Below the pieces are notes generated by a model. It was not told the origin of the DNA and ran no database searches. It saw only the letters and a list, made by a program, of their open reading frames with translations. Position numbers and translations under genes: made by a program. Below, piece after piece: positions 46,701 through 57,847 of a DNA stretch of 64,000 nt. The stretch comes from Calcarisporiella thermophila CBS 279.70 (lineage: Eukaryota; Calcarisporiellomycota): contig NW_027192211.1 in NCBI RefSeq assembly GCF_041956535.1, forward strand, positions 433,995 to 497,994, given 5' to 3'. Positions within the stretch are counted from its first letter, which is position 1. Every line of letters begins with the position of its first letter.

Positions 46701-47272
46701 TTTTCAGAGGAATGTGCTTTGTAAGGAGGAGAAAAGGTGTGTGGAGGGTGGAAAATCAAGCAGCAAAAAAAAAAATCCCACGATAATTTGACTGCGCACA
46801 AATGCTCATTTTCTGACATATTATGAGCTAAATTATCAAGCTCACGACGGCAGCACAGGATGCAACAATCCATGGGGAGAGGGGGAGTTTGGGATCGGAA
46901 AAGAGACCCTCTCAAGTGGCTCTGGAATGGAGGGCAATAAGGTAGGTTTAATTTAGAAGTACAACAATGGACTCCACACTGACACCAATGCAGCTGAACA
47001 GTCCCGGGCTTCTCCAAGGAAATTCGGCCCAGGTTCCAAAAAAGAGGAGATGCATGGAGCACCCCCGTGTTCCAACCTAATAACCTTTCCCCCCAAAAAG
47101 GCGGGAAGCATTACGAAACCGCTCGACAACTCCCATTCCCACTAAAATAGCCTTCTCGCTATCCCACGGTCATGGCCCATTAGCCTTTGCCTCCTTGGGT
47201 TAACCTTTACGGATCTAGTAGGTTTGGAGCTTAACATGCTTTTCCTGAATTCGAATGAAAAAAATAAAAATC
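46701..47272. other. Intergenic spacer, BCKD kinase / SFI1
   Basis: Upstream region of the kinase gene and 3' flank of SFI1. No gene supported. Confidence 0.4.
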
Positions 47273-50200
47273 TTACTGGGGCGTCCGCTCTTTCATCCCG
47301 GCGGCGTACAACCACCATGCCAACATAGCACGCTGTTTGATTGCGCGTTCATGGTATGAAGCCGCGTACACCATCTTCCGCTCTGCTTCAAATGTGCGAT
47401 CAGCCATTGCCATTCGCCAGTGCTCGAAAGCCTGCTCGAGGAGAAAATTACGATGCAGCATGTAAGCCTGCTTCCACTGATGTATCCAGTCAGGCTGTGG
47501 TTGCAGTTGAGAAGGCATTTCGAAATGGGATCTGAAGATAGTGAAGGCTTCTTGGAGTAAATCTCGTCGGTAAAAGTCTTGGGCCAACTGTTTCGAAGCT
47601 GTAGGGACAAACCATAAAAAGGGGAGTTAATAAAATAAAAGATGAAGGGAGGAGTGGGAGGAGTATGGTTGGCACCTTGCCATTGTTGATTTTTTTTCCT
47701 CCAACTTTGGAAAGCCTTCGACTTTAACTGCAAGAGTCGAGCTCTTCTCAACGTAGACCAGTGTCGCCAACATCGCAGCACTTCCCGAACTATAACATGG
47801 CCGTGTCGTTTCTCCATAACCGTTCGCCACCGTTCCCAGGCTGCACTGAGATCGACCTTTAATTTGCGGGATTCGAAGTGGGCTCGCATCGCTTCCAGTT
47901 GCTGTTTCCTCTCGAAGACCTGCAACAATTGGCGACGCCGCAATTCTCGACCGAGATAAGTATCTCTCCAGGCATGGATATGCTGCAGCAATACGAGTCT
48001 CGAGCGAGAGGCGATGATATCTTCGCTTATTCGCATCAGCTTACGGAGAGCATAGAATTGAGCCTTCCAATGTACGAAAAAGCGACACTGCGCTCGAAAA
48101 AGGTGTAGCTGTTTTCCGGCATCTACTTCAAGCTTCTGTGCAGTCTCACTCGCTAATCTACCCCGTGATAGCACAATCTCCACCGCCTTCTCGCATCGCC
48201 TTCTTATTGTTATGGCTCGCTCCAGCTTATTCATTACACTTTGCATTATTTGCATTCGCCTTTTTGTTATAATTGTCTCCTCAATCTGTTCGAGTTGCTT
48301 CAGCCGCATTATAAGCTTCCAACGGTCAAAATGGCTCATTAACATCCGATATAAGTATTGACGGTGGGCTGCAATAGAAAGGCGCTGCTCGTTGGCATAT
48401 AGGATACTTTTTTGATTCCAATATTTGAAGCTGATCTTTAGTTTTTCCATGGTGTGCCAGTCCGAAGCACGTCTCCAATTCCGAGCGGTAATGTGGAGAC
48501 GTCTAAACCACTGGTCCATAGATTGTTGCAGTAATCGTTCACGATTAGCCTTCCCTGCTCTTGCTGGCCTAACATCTTGTGACACAACCCATCTTTTCAT
48601 CCAAATTCCAAACGCTCTGCGTTGCTGAGCCGTTCTCAATTTACCTTCAACCTCAGATTCCCTCTTTCTATCCAAGGCTACCTTCTGCCTCCACCTCGAA
48701 AGTGTCTGGCTCTTCAATAAAAGCTCCCAGTTGTTCACTGCTACAGCTCTAAGCTTCGTGCTGGATTTTGTTTTTTCAATACAGATATCAAATGCCATTC
48801 TCGTAACTTCTTTTCTGTGCCGCTCTAGTACATCACGCTCTAGGTTCAACTGCGCTCGATTTATTAAACGCCATTCTGTAAAAGAATTGCGAAGGAGTGC
48901 TCTGTTTCGCTGTTTTGTTTTCTCCTCCAACATCTCTAAAAGTTGGCGTGACTTATTAGAGGCTGTTCGTAAGGCAAGCCAAAGCCTACGTTGAAGAATC
49001 GCCTCCCAGAGATCAGCCGCAAGCTGCTGCTGTTGCTTGCAAACACGAGCGTGAGCGCGTAGTTTAGCCAGGGCAAGCAAAAGTGCACCGTCAGACGAAG
49101 GGATTTTAGCCCTGTTTAAGAGACTTTCCAGTTAATATTCGGTGAAATTTTCAACGCTAAAAGCAGATAGAAGCCTTACCCTGCCCTGAGGGGATATCGT
49201 TCAAAATACTTAATAAGCCATATCTTAATGCACCGATCTATAAGGGTGAGAAAGTAAACCAGTGTATTCAAACAAGAAATGCGAGCCGTGTGGCCATAGT
49301 CCATGCTTCCTTGTGGAAAGGCTTACCAGCCATTCTTCTACGCCAAAATTCCCATGCAACCCGCTCTCTCTCCCGAATCTTAACCTGTCTTTCCCACTTC
49401 TTCATATACACCTTCGTCTTCCAGATACGGGCTTCTTTTTCGCCTCTTCTCGCTACCTCCCTCCATTTCAGGAACCAATGCCGCTGTTTTTCACTCATAT
49501 AATCCTTCAGCTTATGTTGACACCAATAAGTCTGACGCCAAAGATGGAAGCGATAATGCACCGTCATTTCCCGTATAAAGCGATGGGCAGCAAGAGAACG
49601 ACGATGTGAGATATGGAGATTTTGGAACCAGTGGGCAAGGGTACGTCTACAGGTCAAATAGGTGAATAAAGATGCTTAGGAAAATTGCCAATGCCCCCTA
49701 TTTACCTCTCCATAGAAAACCACCGATATACGTGGGCTAATTCTCTCCCATCTCTCATAAAATCATACCGACTTGTCCATTTCATGAAAATTTTCTTCGT
49801 GACAACCTAAGTGTATTAATGTAAGATATCATCAAGTGTAATGGCAGAACGGGTTCAGTATATACCTGCTGACCCTTGAGTTCGAAATCGATGGCAAGGG
49901 CATTCGTAAACTTAAGAGCTCGAGCGCGGGCTCGCCATTCTGAAAGCAGATATAAATCTGTTAATCACAAATGCTACCACATGTAAACTAGAGATCAGAT
50001 CGTACTTTGAAGGGCCCGCCGAAGCTCATCTCGTCGCCGAAGTAATTCCCACTCCCTCTCGAATTTCGATTTATAGCTCGATCTAATTAAAGACCGTCCA
50101 TTAATCCGACTAATTGCATCGATGCATTTTCGAACAAAGTTCATTACTTTCTCACCCAGCCGTAGAACATATTCCCCAAGAGTGCATAGTAATGAAATCC

Positions 50201-52273
50201 ATCTGCCTCTTTCTGCCTCTGGTTAAGAAGTTCCAATTGCACACACCAGAGCCTCATTGTTTTCGAGAGGAGATGCACATCTGATCTAGTCTGAAGATTT
50301 CAAGAAGATAAGTCAATGTAGTAGTAGCTTTAACGCTTAATTTCTTTTACCCTAGATTGAGCACCCTTTTCCCTTCTAGAGACTAACTTCTTGCACCAAT
50401 TAACCCAAGCCGAGCGGAGCAGAAGTTGGTTCGTAGCTGTTTCATGGAAATATTGGCAGGTACATTAAACTCGGAACTCTACCTATAATTCTGATTGCAA
50501 CTACCTTTGGAAGTGAAAGAATGCCTTCGTCTCCAATGCTTAAAACATTTCCTGATGGTTTGCTGGCGAAAAAGCGCTCTTGCCCGCCAAGTTTTAAATC
50601 GAATCTTCATATTGTACACGGCACGCTTCATGACAATGCGATTCGCCTCTAATACTAATTGCTGAAAGTTGTCTTATGCTATTAGCATGCTTGTTGTATT
50701 TCTCAAAAAAAAAAAACATGAACGTACAGTTTGATAATCGGCTCGCTTTCGCCAGTGAGTAAGGTACCGACGAGAAACGGTATAGTCACCAAGCTCCAAG
50801 CCCTCGTTGAAAGATCTCTCTAGATAACCTCTATTTAACAATAAAAACAATGATAGGTGACCAATTTGTAGATTTTACTACACTCGTGTAGCTTACATTT
50901 TATTTTGCCATTTAGCAAACCATTTCTTTTCATATCTACTCAGGGCCGTTGCATTCTGCAGCTGTATTGATCTTGATCGCTGTAGCCATTGCTGAAAGTG
51001 GCATGACATTATGTGGTATAGATTATTTTGTAAGAAAGGGTGTGCCTTTTGGTTGGTATCTAAGATAGCAATATATCTAAATTGCATAGGATTTGTCAAT
51101 ACAGCTTATCGTGGTTGAAATAATATAGTCAAAAATTCAACTATACTTTTGCTCCCAGCGTTGCAGGCAGATGGCTTGGAGACAGGCTCGCTGAAAGCTA
51201 TTTGCCAATCCATACAATTGCACTGTTCACAGATATATATACACCGATAAATTATGTGAGTTAATCCAAGTCAGTAATAGTATGCTTACTTCTATGTTTC
51301 GCCAGAACCCACGTGTTCCATACTCCCCTAATCGAAAAGTAGCTCGCCACCATGCTAGCCTTTTCTGCGTCGTCCATATTCACTAATGCCTTCCTTCTCC
51401 AAGCCTATTTGCAAATTCGAATGAAGCTAAAACCTTTCATTATAACCTCATCAAATCCACTTTGAACTTACCACAAAATATCTCCGAGTCACCTCATCAT
51501 CGTAGCTCTTAGAGATGGATCTTTCCTTCACTCTTCCTCCTTGAACACCCATTTTCCCTCTCCATATTTTAAACGAACGCCTTACTTGCCACGTATTACA
51601 TAGCTCCTCCACGATCAGCTGTTCTCTTTTCACAGCCTCTTTCCATGCTAGCAGCACACGTCCTACTCTGAAATTTTCGATATTCCTGTCTTTGTTCCGC
51701 GTGCGTATAATTGCCATGGTGCGCCATAGAGATAGATAGCGACGGAATAATGTGCGCCGGTGCACTTTTGATGCGAAGAGCCATTGTTGGAGCATATGGG
51801 CACGAATTTGGCGCATTCGTGAGGTATAGCTAATAGGAAGAAATGAACAAATGAGTTAGGGGGAGATAAGTCTCGAAAATGAAACTAACATCTTCCATGC
51901 AATGAAACAGAGCTTTAGTTCATAGTTAGAGGCACGAAATGAATGACTCGCGTCTTGAGAGGTTTGTACTGGACTCCTAAAAACACCAAAACGGAAAGTT
52001 GTAAAGTGAAAAGCAACTCAATGATAAGCACAATTTTCCTCAAGCACATACAGAGACATATCTTCGAGTCCGATCGTTCGAACGCGAGATTGTGCTGCAA
52101 TTAAATGAAATGAGTATTGGTTGCCAACTCCCAATCGAATTTATTAGTATAAAAATACCAGAAGGAGTGCTGTGATTAATGCCATTTCCTTCAATTATAT
52201 AGCTGAATTCGGGGGGAGGTGGATGAGTGAGATGTTCCGCTCCATGATACTCTGGAAGGGGGGATCGCGACAT
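47273..52273 (-). CDS. SFI1: Sfi1-like centrin-binding repeat protein
   Basis: Sfi1 forms the filament of the half-bridge of the spindle pole body/centrosome, each Trp-containing repeat binding a centrin. The gene has a dozen or more exons. From the N-terminus: MSRSPLPEYHGAEHLTHPPP, ELKLCFIAWKM, RRYLSLWRTMAII, RVGRVLLAWKEAVKREQL, RSFKIWRGKM, TLAHWFQNLHISHRR, HYRFHLWRQTYWC, RVAWEFWRRRM, LLRNSFTEWRLINRA, SQTLSRWRQKV, QRRAFGIWMKRW, LMSHFDRWKLIMRL, CRFFVHWKAQF, LQHIHAWRDTYLG, VLRCWRHWSTLRRA, SKAFQSWRKK and LEQAFEHWRMAM. More than fifteen repeats of the AFxxW type are visible, spaced about 30-40 residues apart. A short N-terminus without repeats is as in yeast. Exon borders between 49700 and 51450 are only partly resolved. 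Total length probably exceeds 1200 residues. Confidence 0.85.
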
Positions 52274-52460
52274 TATTCTCCATCTCTTTGACGCGATAAG
52301 AGACTTAAGGAAATCTTAACGAGGCACCCGTGGCTGATTTACCATCGAGGACGTCACACAAATTTGACTAGAGTGTGTACCTTATTGCTTGCCAAGTATT
52401 GACGCCTATAGCATATTATGTACACGGTTTTCGTGGAAACCACAGAAAAGGATTAAATTT
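52274..52460. promoter_or_regulatory. Compact bidirectional promoter, SFI1 / RTG2
   Basis: 187 bases separate the outward-facing start codons of SFI1 and RTG2. No recognised factor site. Confidence 0.4.
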
Positions 52461-54350
52461 ATGGTAAATCAAAGATCCTATACTCTCATGAAACCCATAG
52501 AGATTCTCACAGATCTCTGTTCAGGCTTCCACAGAGCTTTCGCCGCGAGACGGCCCGATCTCTATCATTGATATGGGCAGTAATGGGATACGCTTTTCTA
52601 TAGTGGCATCCCTTGCCCGACACCTTCCAATTATCTACGAGGAACGCGCCCCGATTTCACTTTTTGAGGCCCAGCAAACCGGAGATCACTCTATTGCTTC
52701 TAGTATTATTGAGGACGTCTTGGTAAGCTTACTCCGGTTTAAAAGAATTGGGGAACAAGCTGGAGTGAAAACGGTGAGACTGATTGCCACTGAGGCGACA
52801 AGGACTGCTTCCAATAGCATGGAGTTCCAGAAAAGAATCATGGACACGACGGGGTGGAAAGTGGAGCTGTTGAGTAAAGAGCAGGAGGCAGAAGTGTCTG
52901 CAATGGGTGTTGTTGGTAATAATGAGTTCTTAAAGGGAGGTTTTAGTACAGACATGGTTAATAGACACTATATAATACCTTCATTTCAGCTTCGTTCTAC
53001 AGTGTGGAGGGGATCGTGATGGATCTAGGCGGTGGCAGCGTCGAGCTAAATTATGTTATCCGAGTCCCGGGAGAACACCCTCTCACCTCCAGTCCAAATG
53101 CATCCTCTCTTCCCTACGGTGCTGCTGCTCTTACCCATAAATTACGGGCATTGACCACTTCGCAGGAGAGAGACGCACTCTTTTCACAAATTGTTGCAGA
53201 CCTTAGGATCGCTTTCGAGGGAATCGGAGTGCCGGAACGGCTAAAAGAAAAAGCACAGAAAGAGTCGGGCTATACACTTTATATGAGTGGGGGAGGGTTT
53301 AGAGCACTCGGCTACATGTGCATGGCTGACCAAAGTAGCTCGGAGAACAAATCCAACGACAGCACAGCAGCTGGAGAGAAGAAGAAGAAAAAGAACCGCG
53401 GCTCATATCCTTTGCCAATCATCAATGGCTATAGTATTCATGCGTCAGAACTTCGCACGCTTGCTGCACGCTTCAGTCATGCAGAACCCGAGACTCTTGC
53501 CGAACGCCTTCGGGTGTTTCGAATCTCGAAGCGAAGAGCAGGGATGATCCCGGCAAGTTGCTTTTTGGTGGCTGCGCTGATGGAGGTGATTCCCATCGAG
53601 CAAATTTACTTCTCCGAAGGGGGTGTACGACAAGGGGTGTGCTATGGGATGATGGAGGACGCGGAGAGAGATAAGGATCCGCTGTTAACCTGCGTGAAGG
53701 GGTACCCTGGCACAAGTTCGATGAAGGAAGAAGAGGAAAAGCGTATGTATGAGCTGGTGTTGGCCGCCATCCCTCCACCTTTGAGGAAGCTCATACCCGG
53801 GTTTGAGAGGCTCTTGCTAGTAGCGCTGCAACTCGCAAATATCACATCACGATATCCAAAAGAATCGCGTGCCTATAACGCCTTCCACATGCCGTTGGCG
53901 GGTGGATTGGTATCCGATGCACCCGGCCTTACCCACCCAGATCGAGCCGCTCTGGCCTTATTGCTTGCTCACCGCCATGGGGGCGATATCCCGGATCCAG
54001 TATTCAACCCCATCAAGAAACTGGTCGAAGGGAAGAGGGCGCGAAAGCTCTGCGAATATGCTGGAAGAGTTATGGAGCTGCTCTTTGCAGCAAGCCCATT
54101 AGCCTACGAGCCCTCGATTGAGTTTCTGACTCTGGGAGGGAAAACGATGGATAACAAAGACGATCGAGCCTCAGTCCCTCAAGTTGGCCTGGTTGTGAAC
54201 CCCAAGGATCCCATGGTCAAGGCTCCGCTAGTGCGCGGAATGATTGAGCGACTAGTGAGTCGGCAGCGTGCGAAGATGAACGAGGAGGAAGAGGAGCCCT
54301 GTACGGAAGAGCTGATGGATCTAGTGCAAGTGACCCTGTTGAGCCGTTAA
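52461..54350 (+). CDS. RTG2: RTG2-type Ppx/GppA-family retrograde regulator
   Basis: Yeast Rtg2 senses mitochondrial state and relieves Mks1 inhibition of Rtg1/3. It belongs to the Ppx/GppA (ASKHA fold) family. The start codon 52461-52463 is followed at once by a 61-base intron (52464-52524); splicing gives M-ASTELSPRDGPISIIDMGS then NGIRFSI, the first phosphate-binding motif. Next are RFKRIGEQAGVKTVRLIATE, ATRTASNSMEF and TTGWKVELLSKEQEAEVSAM. A second intron leads to VEGIVMDLGGGSVELNYV, the second nucleotide/phosphate motif, then SLPYGAAALTHKL, PLPIINGYSIHASEL, IPIEQIYFSEGGVRQGVCYG and NITSRYPKESRAYNAFHMPL. Total is about 585 residues, as in yeast Rtg2 (588). A basic insertion (GEKKKKKNRG) is present. 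Motifs are intact, but Rtg2 is not known as an active phosphatase. Confidence 0.88.
52464..52524 (+). other. Intron immediately after the RTG2 start codon
   Basis: ATG|GTAAAT...GTTCAG|GCT. 61 bases. The first coding exon contributes only Met. Read unspliced, translation from this ATG ends before the first motif. Confidence 0.7.
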
Positions 54351-54851
54351 CCGACGATTTTCATGATTACTCGCCGGAGATAATTTTTGCATTTTTATTT
54401 TACTTGCCCATTTTACTATATTTAATAGACGATAACCATTGCGTTCATCAATAGTATATAGTCGCTGCTTAGATCATGCAGCGATTCGTAGAATAAGAAC
54501 TTCATTTAATTTCAATTTGTTTTTTGGCATTCCCCCGATCTCGAGGGTGACTTAAATTTTAAACTGAAAATGAAAAATGTTCTCTTTTGGACCGAGTCAA
54601 AAATGCCCCGCTTTGGCTTTATAAATATTTCTCTTCCCCACCCTCCTCCCATCATCCCTCCTCCCCCTTTTTTCAACTTGTATATTTTTTTTCTTCCAGC
54701 CTTTTCGAGCTCGACCCTGTTTCTTGTTTGTGTTTATTGTTTTCTTCTCTCTTGAGGAATAGCAGCTTCGCTTCTCTGTTTTAGTCATATTATCTCTCCT
54801 CAAGAAAGAAGGCAATAAAATACAAACGGAAGCGATCCGGTTCCATTGGTA
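54351..54851. other. Intergenic spacer with T/C-rich promoter-like tract
   Basis: 3' flank of RTG2, then a strongly T/C-rich segment (about 54620-54750) leading to the next ATG. No gene supported. Confidence 0.4.
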
Positions 54852-55543
54852 ATGAGCAATAGCATCGCGTACACCATGTCCAATTTACCTCCACACAAGC
54901 ACTTTTCACACCACCATAGAGCACCCACGACTTCTCTCGCTACACCCCCCGTTACACCTATTCGCAGAAACTCTTTGATACGGACGGAGAGAGTTCGCAA
55001 ATTACACTCCAGAAGTCATAGTGAACAGGCAAGCGATCCCCTAAGGAACTTTTCTATAAAATCTTTGGAACTAATCTATTTTGTTCACCACTTAGATTCC
55101 AAAAACGCTGTGGGATTTAGTATCCGCCATAGAAGAGGACAGGCGGTTAATGGAGTCGCATGGTGAGATGCAACGGAAACTGCCAGGTATTCAGGGTGAG
55201 GGGAATATATGAATATATATTTTTTAAACCATAGAATCCACCTAACAATGCAATTGTCCTCTATGACGTTCTACTAACTGAATCCAACTTTTTTATTCAC
55301 CCTACAATAGGAGCGCTATCTCTGCTGACCTCTTCGACCTTGATGTAATGCACTTTATTTTACAATATCACACGTCTTATACCATTTCACTAACGATAGA
55401 CTCTGGCCCCAAACAGAGAAACACCACGCCACGCAAAGAGCCATGTCCGTGTCACTTTCCAGGACCCTAACGCCATCAAGGCGCACCTAGAACTCGCGCG
55501 CAGTTTGGCCAAGACACCCGTCGAGAAAAATGCACTTAATTAA
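54852..55543 (+). CDS. Small basic protein of unknown function (about 145 aa)
   Basis: Not recognised. Four exons keep one frame: a His/Pro/Arg-rich start (MSNSIAYTMSNLPPHKHFSH, ending KLHSRSHSEQ); IPKTLWDLVSAIEEDRRLME plus SHGEMQRKLP; ALSLLTSSTLM; and ETPRHAKSHVRVTFQDPNAI then KAHLELARSLAKTPVEKNAL. The first intron appears to use a GC donor (CAG|GCAAGC) with a normal CACTTAG acceptor; using it avoids a stop and gives a helical second exon. The others are GT-AG. No signal peptide or membrane helix is present. The C-terminal helix and basic N-terminus suggest a nuclear or RNA/DNA-associated small protein, but that is guesswork. The model needs transcript support. Confidence 0.45.
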
Positions 55544-55905
55544 TTTATATCTTGGGGACACTTTTTTAAATGGTTTTTCTTTTCACTTGTTTTTTAGACT
55601 TGTCTTCTGCTTCTTCTTCTTCTTCCTCTTGCCTGAATCACCTCGTTTTTATTTGTTGTTTGTTTTTGAATTTGGACTTTTAGGAATACTATTTGCATTT
55701 TGCTACACTTTTCGTTCTTTCACTTAGCATAGTTGGCATTTCCGGTTAATTGCTTCTCTGTAATGTTATCTCGCTCTTTGATCTTTCGCTTTCATAAACC
55801 CTTCTTATGCCTAGCGGAAAAGGGGGTGATCCTCTTGTTTTGAGTTTCTGTTATACATCCAAAAAAAAGCTTTCAAATGAGTATGCAACATGAAATATGC
55901 TACGT
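55544..55905. terminator. Convergent 3' flanks with T-rich and TTC repeats
   Basis: Spacer between two converging genes. It is T-rich, with a short CTT/TTC microsatellite near 55605-55628. No gene. Confidence 0.45.
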
Positions 55906-56937
55906 TCATGACCCCTCATCGCCGTCCTCGTCCTCATCCTCCTCCTTGTACTCTCCTTGGCTCTCCAGCTTGCGCATTACCGCAAAATACAATGGTCCCC
56001 ACCCATGTGAACCCTCTCCACCCGGCTCCTTTTGGTCCGGTAGCACAATCCATCCGACCTTTGTCTCTTCACCTATTGGCCACTGTTTCCTTAGCACCTC
56101 TACGCGTATTTTTCTCTTCTTCAGCACTTTTAATACGACTGCATCGTTTTCTGCATCGCTTATGGAACATGTTGCATACACCACGATTCCACCCACCCTA
56201 ACCGCCTTCAGGGCTTGCGTGAGTAACACTCTTTGCCTCTTGGCATTGTTGACGGTACGTTTGGAAGTCCATTCCGAAAGTTGCTCCTCATCGTGTAGCA
56301 GATGCCTTTCACTGGAACACGGGGCGTCGACCAATGCCTTGTCATACATCTCTGATTCGCCCCAATTGGTACCATCTTTTCCAGTGACCTGAACCCGATT
56401 TTCTTCTGCCGCCGGTAAATAGCTTTCAATGACTTGTCTCAGGCGACGTCTCCGATCGGGGCTGGGCTCGTTGGATGTGAGGGAGAACACATCGTGCTGG
56501 AGCATGCACAGTGACTTACCACCAGGCGCTGCGCATAGGTCAAGAACTCTGTCCCCTTCTTCGAGTTCCAGCGCCTCCGTTGCAAGGATGGAGGCAGCAT
56601 CCATCAAGTAATATGTGCATAATCCGTCCGGATCCCTTGGGGGCGGAGGGAATCGCTCACTATTAGGAGATTCGAGGGCCGCCAATCTGAGATAACTCAC
56701 TTTTTTTGATCCCTCCGGTAGTAGCTGTACACTCTCCTGCACTGCGCTAGGGGAAGCATGGCGATTAAGTAAACACGCGTGACGCGTCGGAGCCTGCAGT
56801 GCGGAATAGAGTGACGGCCACCGGTCTCCCCATTGGCCTTGATAAAAGTTGTTAAAGGCAGCGAGCGAAGAGGCACGACGATCTTCTGTTTTTGCAAGCT
56901 GTTTGATTTTCTTTTTGGAAAGCGGTTTCTTGCCCAT
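55906..56937 (-). CDS. NSUN3/NSUN4-type RNA cytosine-5 methyltransferase
   Basis: A single-exon gene of 343 residues. The N-terminus is Lys-rich (MGKKPLSKKKIKQLAKTEDR), followed by FNNFYQGQWGDRWPSLYSAL, the signature of the mitochondrial NSUN3/NSUN4 group. The SAM site is VLDLCAAPGGKSLCMLQHDV. The first catalytic motif reads VDAPCSSERHLLHDEEQLSE and the second GGIVVYATCSISDAENDAVV, so both reactive cysteines are present. The C-terminus is acidic (EEDEDEDGDEGS). Family members methylate mitochondrial rRNA (NSUN4) or the mitochondrial tRNA-Met wobble base (NSUN3). The N-terminus here is basic but not a classic amphipathic leader, so compartment is uncertain. It is the second NSUN enzyme in the window and is divergent from the CDGSH gene by about 165 bp. 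Confidence 0.85.
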   Translation of the reverse strand: MGKKPLSKKKIKQLAKTEDRRASSLAAFNNFYQGQWGDRWPSLYSALQAPTRHACLLNRHASPSAVQESVQLLPEGSKKVSYLRLAALESPNSERFPPPPRDPDGLCTYYLMDAASILATEALELEEGDRVLDLCAAPGGKSLCMLQHDVFSLTSNEPSPDRRRRLRQVIESYLPAAEENRVQVTGKDGTNWGESEMYDKALVDAPCSSERHLLHDEEQLSEWTSKRTVNNAKRQRVLLTQALKAVRVGGIVVYATCSISDAENDAVVLKVLKKRKIRVEVLRKQWPIGEETKVGWIVLPDQKEPGGEGSHGWGPLYFAVMRKLESQGEYKEEDEDEDGDEGS

Positions 56938-57102
56938 AATTCAAAAGGGGTGGTCACGTTAAGTATTGCCATTGTAAGTAGCCACCGACCGAGCAATATT
57001 TATATTGTGACTGCTGTGGCTTGTGTTTCCCCCCGTGAGAATTTTGCGGGGAGGAAGAACTGGTGTGGTTTTCCATTAGTTTCAGGTCAATTTAGACAAG
57101 TC
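56938..57102. promoter_or_regulatory. Compact bidirectional promoter, NSUN3/4-like / CDGSH gene
   Basis: 165 bases separate two outward-facing start codons. A TTAGTTTCAG acceptor-like site shortly before the CDGSH ATG may belong to a 5'UTR intron. Confidence 0.4.
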
Positions 57103-57702
57103 ATGACGGAAATTGAGGATCTAGGGAAAAAGCCCTGTGTCGCCATGGTAACTAATGACTCTCGTTGGAATCTACATTAAACGTGCCTGACCTCCCCCTA
57201 TTTTAAAAGTATGGGCCATGCAACATTCGCAACCTCAAAGGAGGCGAAACCAAGCTATGGTGTGCCTGCGGTCTCAGCAAAAATCAGCCGTGGTGCGATG
57301 GTAATGCTTCTTCCCCCTCCCCTCAATTCTCTCTTCTCCCAGTGCATTCATGGATTGTCCATGGATTTGGTAGGAAGTCACAAAGGAACCGGCATCAAAC
57401 CAATGGTGTGGAAAGTCCCGGTGAAGGAGGTGGGCGGCGGAAACCAGACCATGTATGCCCTCTGCGCCTGCAAGTACACGGTATCCCCCCCTTACTGTGA
57501 TGGAACTCGTAAGTCGAGCCTTATTTCCCATTTCTTTCTATGCTGAACCAATGGTGAGATCGCGATGCACTTCTTAGATATCCACCTCCCGATAGAGTAC
57601 CTTAAACAGCAGCAGGAATGCACCGAGGACCATAGTATCAAAGAAAAAATGTGCACTGGGTGTGGATGGAAGCGACCCGAAGAAGAGGAGGAAGCACCCT
57701 AG
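57103..57702 (+). CDS. CISD3-like protein with two CDGSH iron-sulfur domains
   Basis: Each CDGSH domain binds a 2Fe-2S cluster through three Cys and one His. Four exons: 57103-57147 (MTEIEDLGKKPCVAM), 57210-57300, 57374-57508 and 57578-57702. Splicing gives domain one as WCACGLSKNQPWCDGSHKG, with the intron splitting the Gly codon of CDG. Domain two is ALCACKYTVSPPYCDGTH, with the intron splitting the final His codon. All eight ligands are present. The tail continues IHLPIEYLKQQQEC, MCTGCGWK and EEEEEAP, adding a C-x2-C pair beyond the second domain. Animal CISD3 is mitochondrial; here no presequence is visible from this ATG, so an upstream exon or a different compartment is possible. About 132 residues. 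Confidence 0.85.
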
Positions 57703-57847
57703 TCCTGAGAGGAGGAAGATAGAATGCACGCTTGTATTATAATGAATTTAGAGTTGGACTTTATTTAATACACTATTCATAAGAGAGCAAATAAAACAAC
57801 ATGTCATATAGAGAACAATATAGATACTAAAAATGTCTAGGATCAGA

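Noticed and set aside
46559-47062. 155-codon or longer minus-strand frame upstream of the BCKD kinase
   Set aside because: It begins with GTG and runs in a different frame from the kinase leader exon, which has a clear ATG and mitochondrial presequence.
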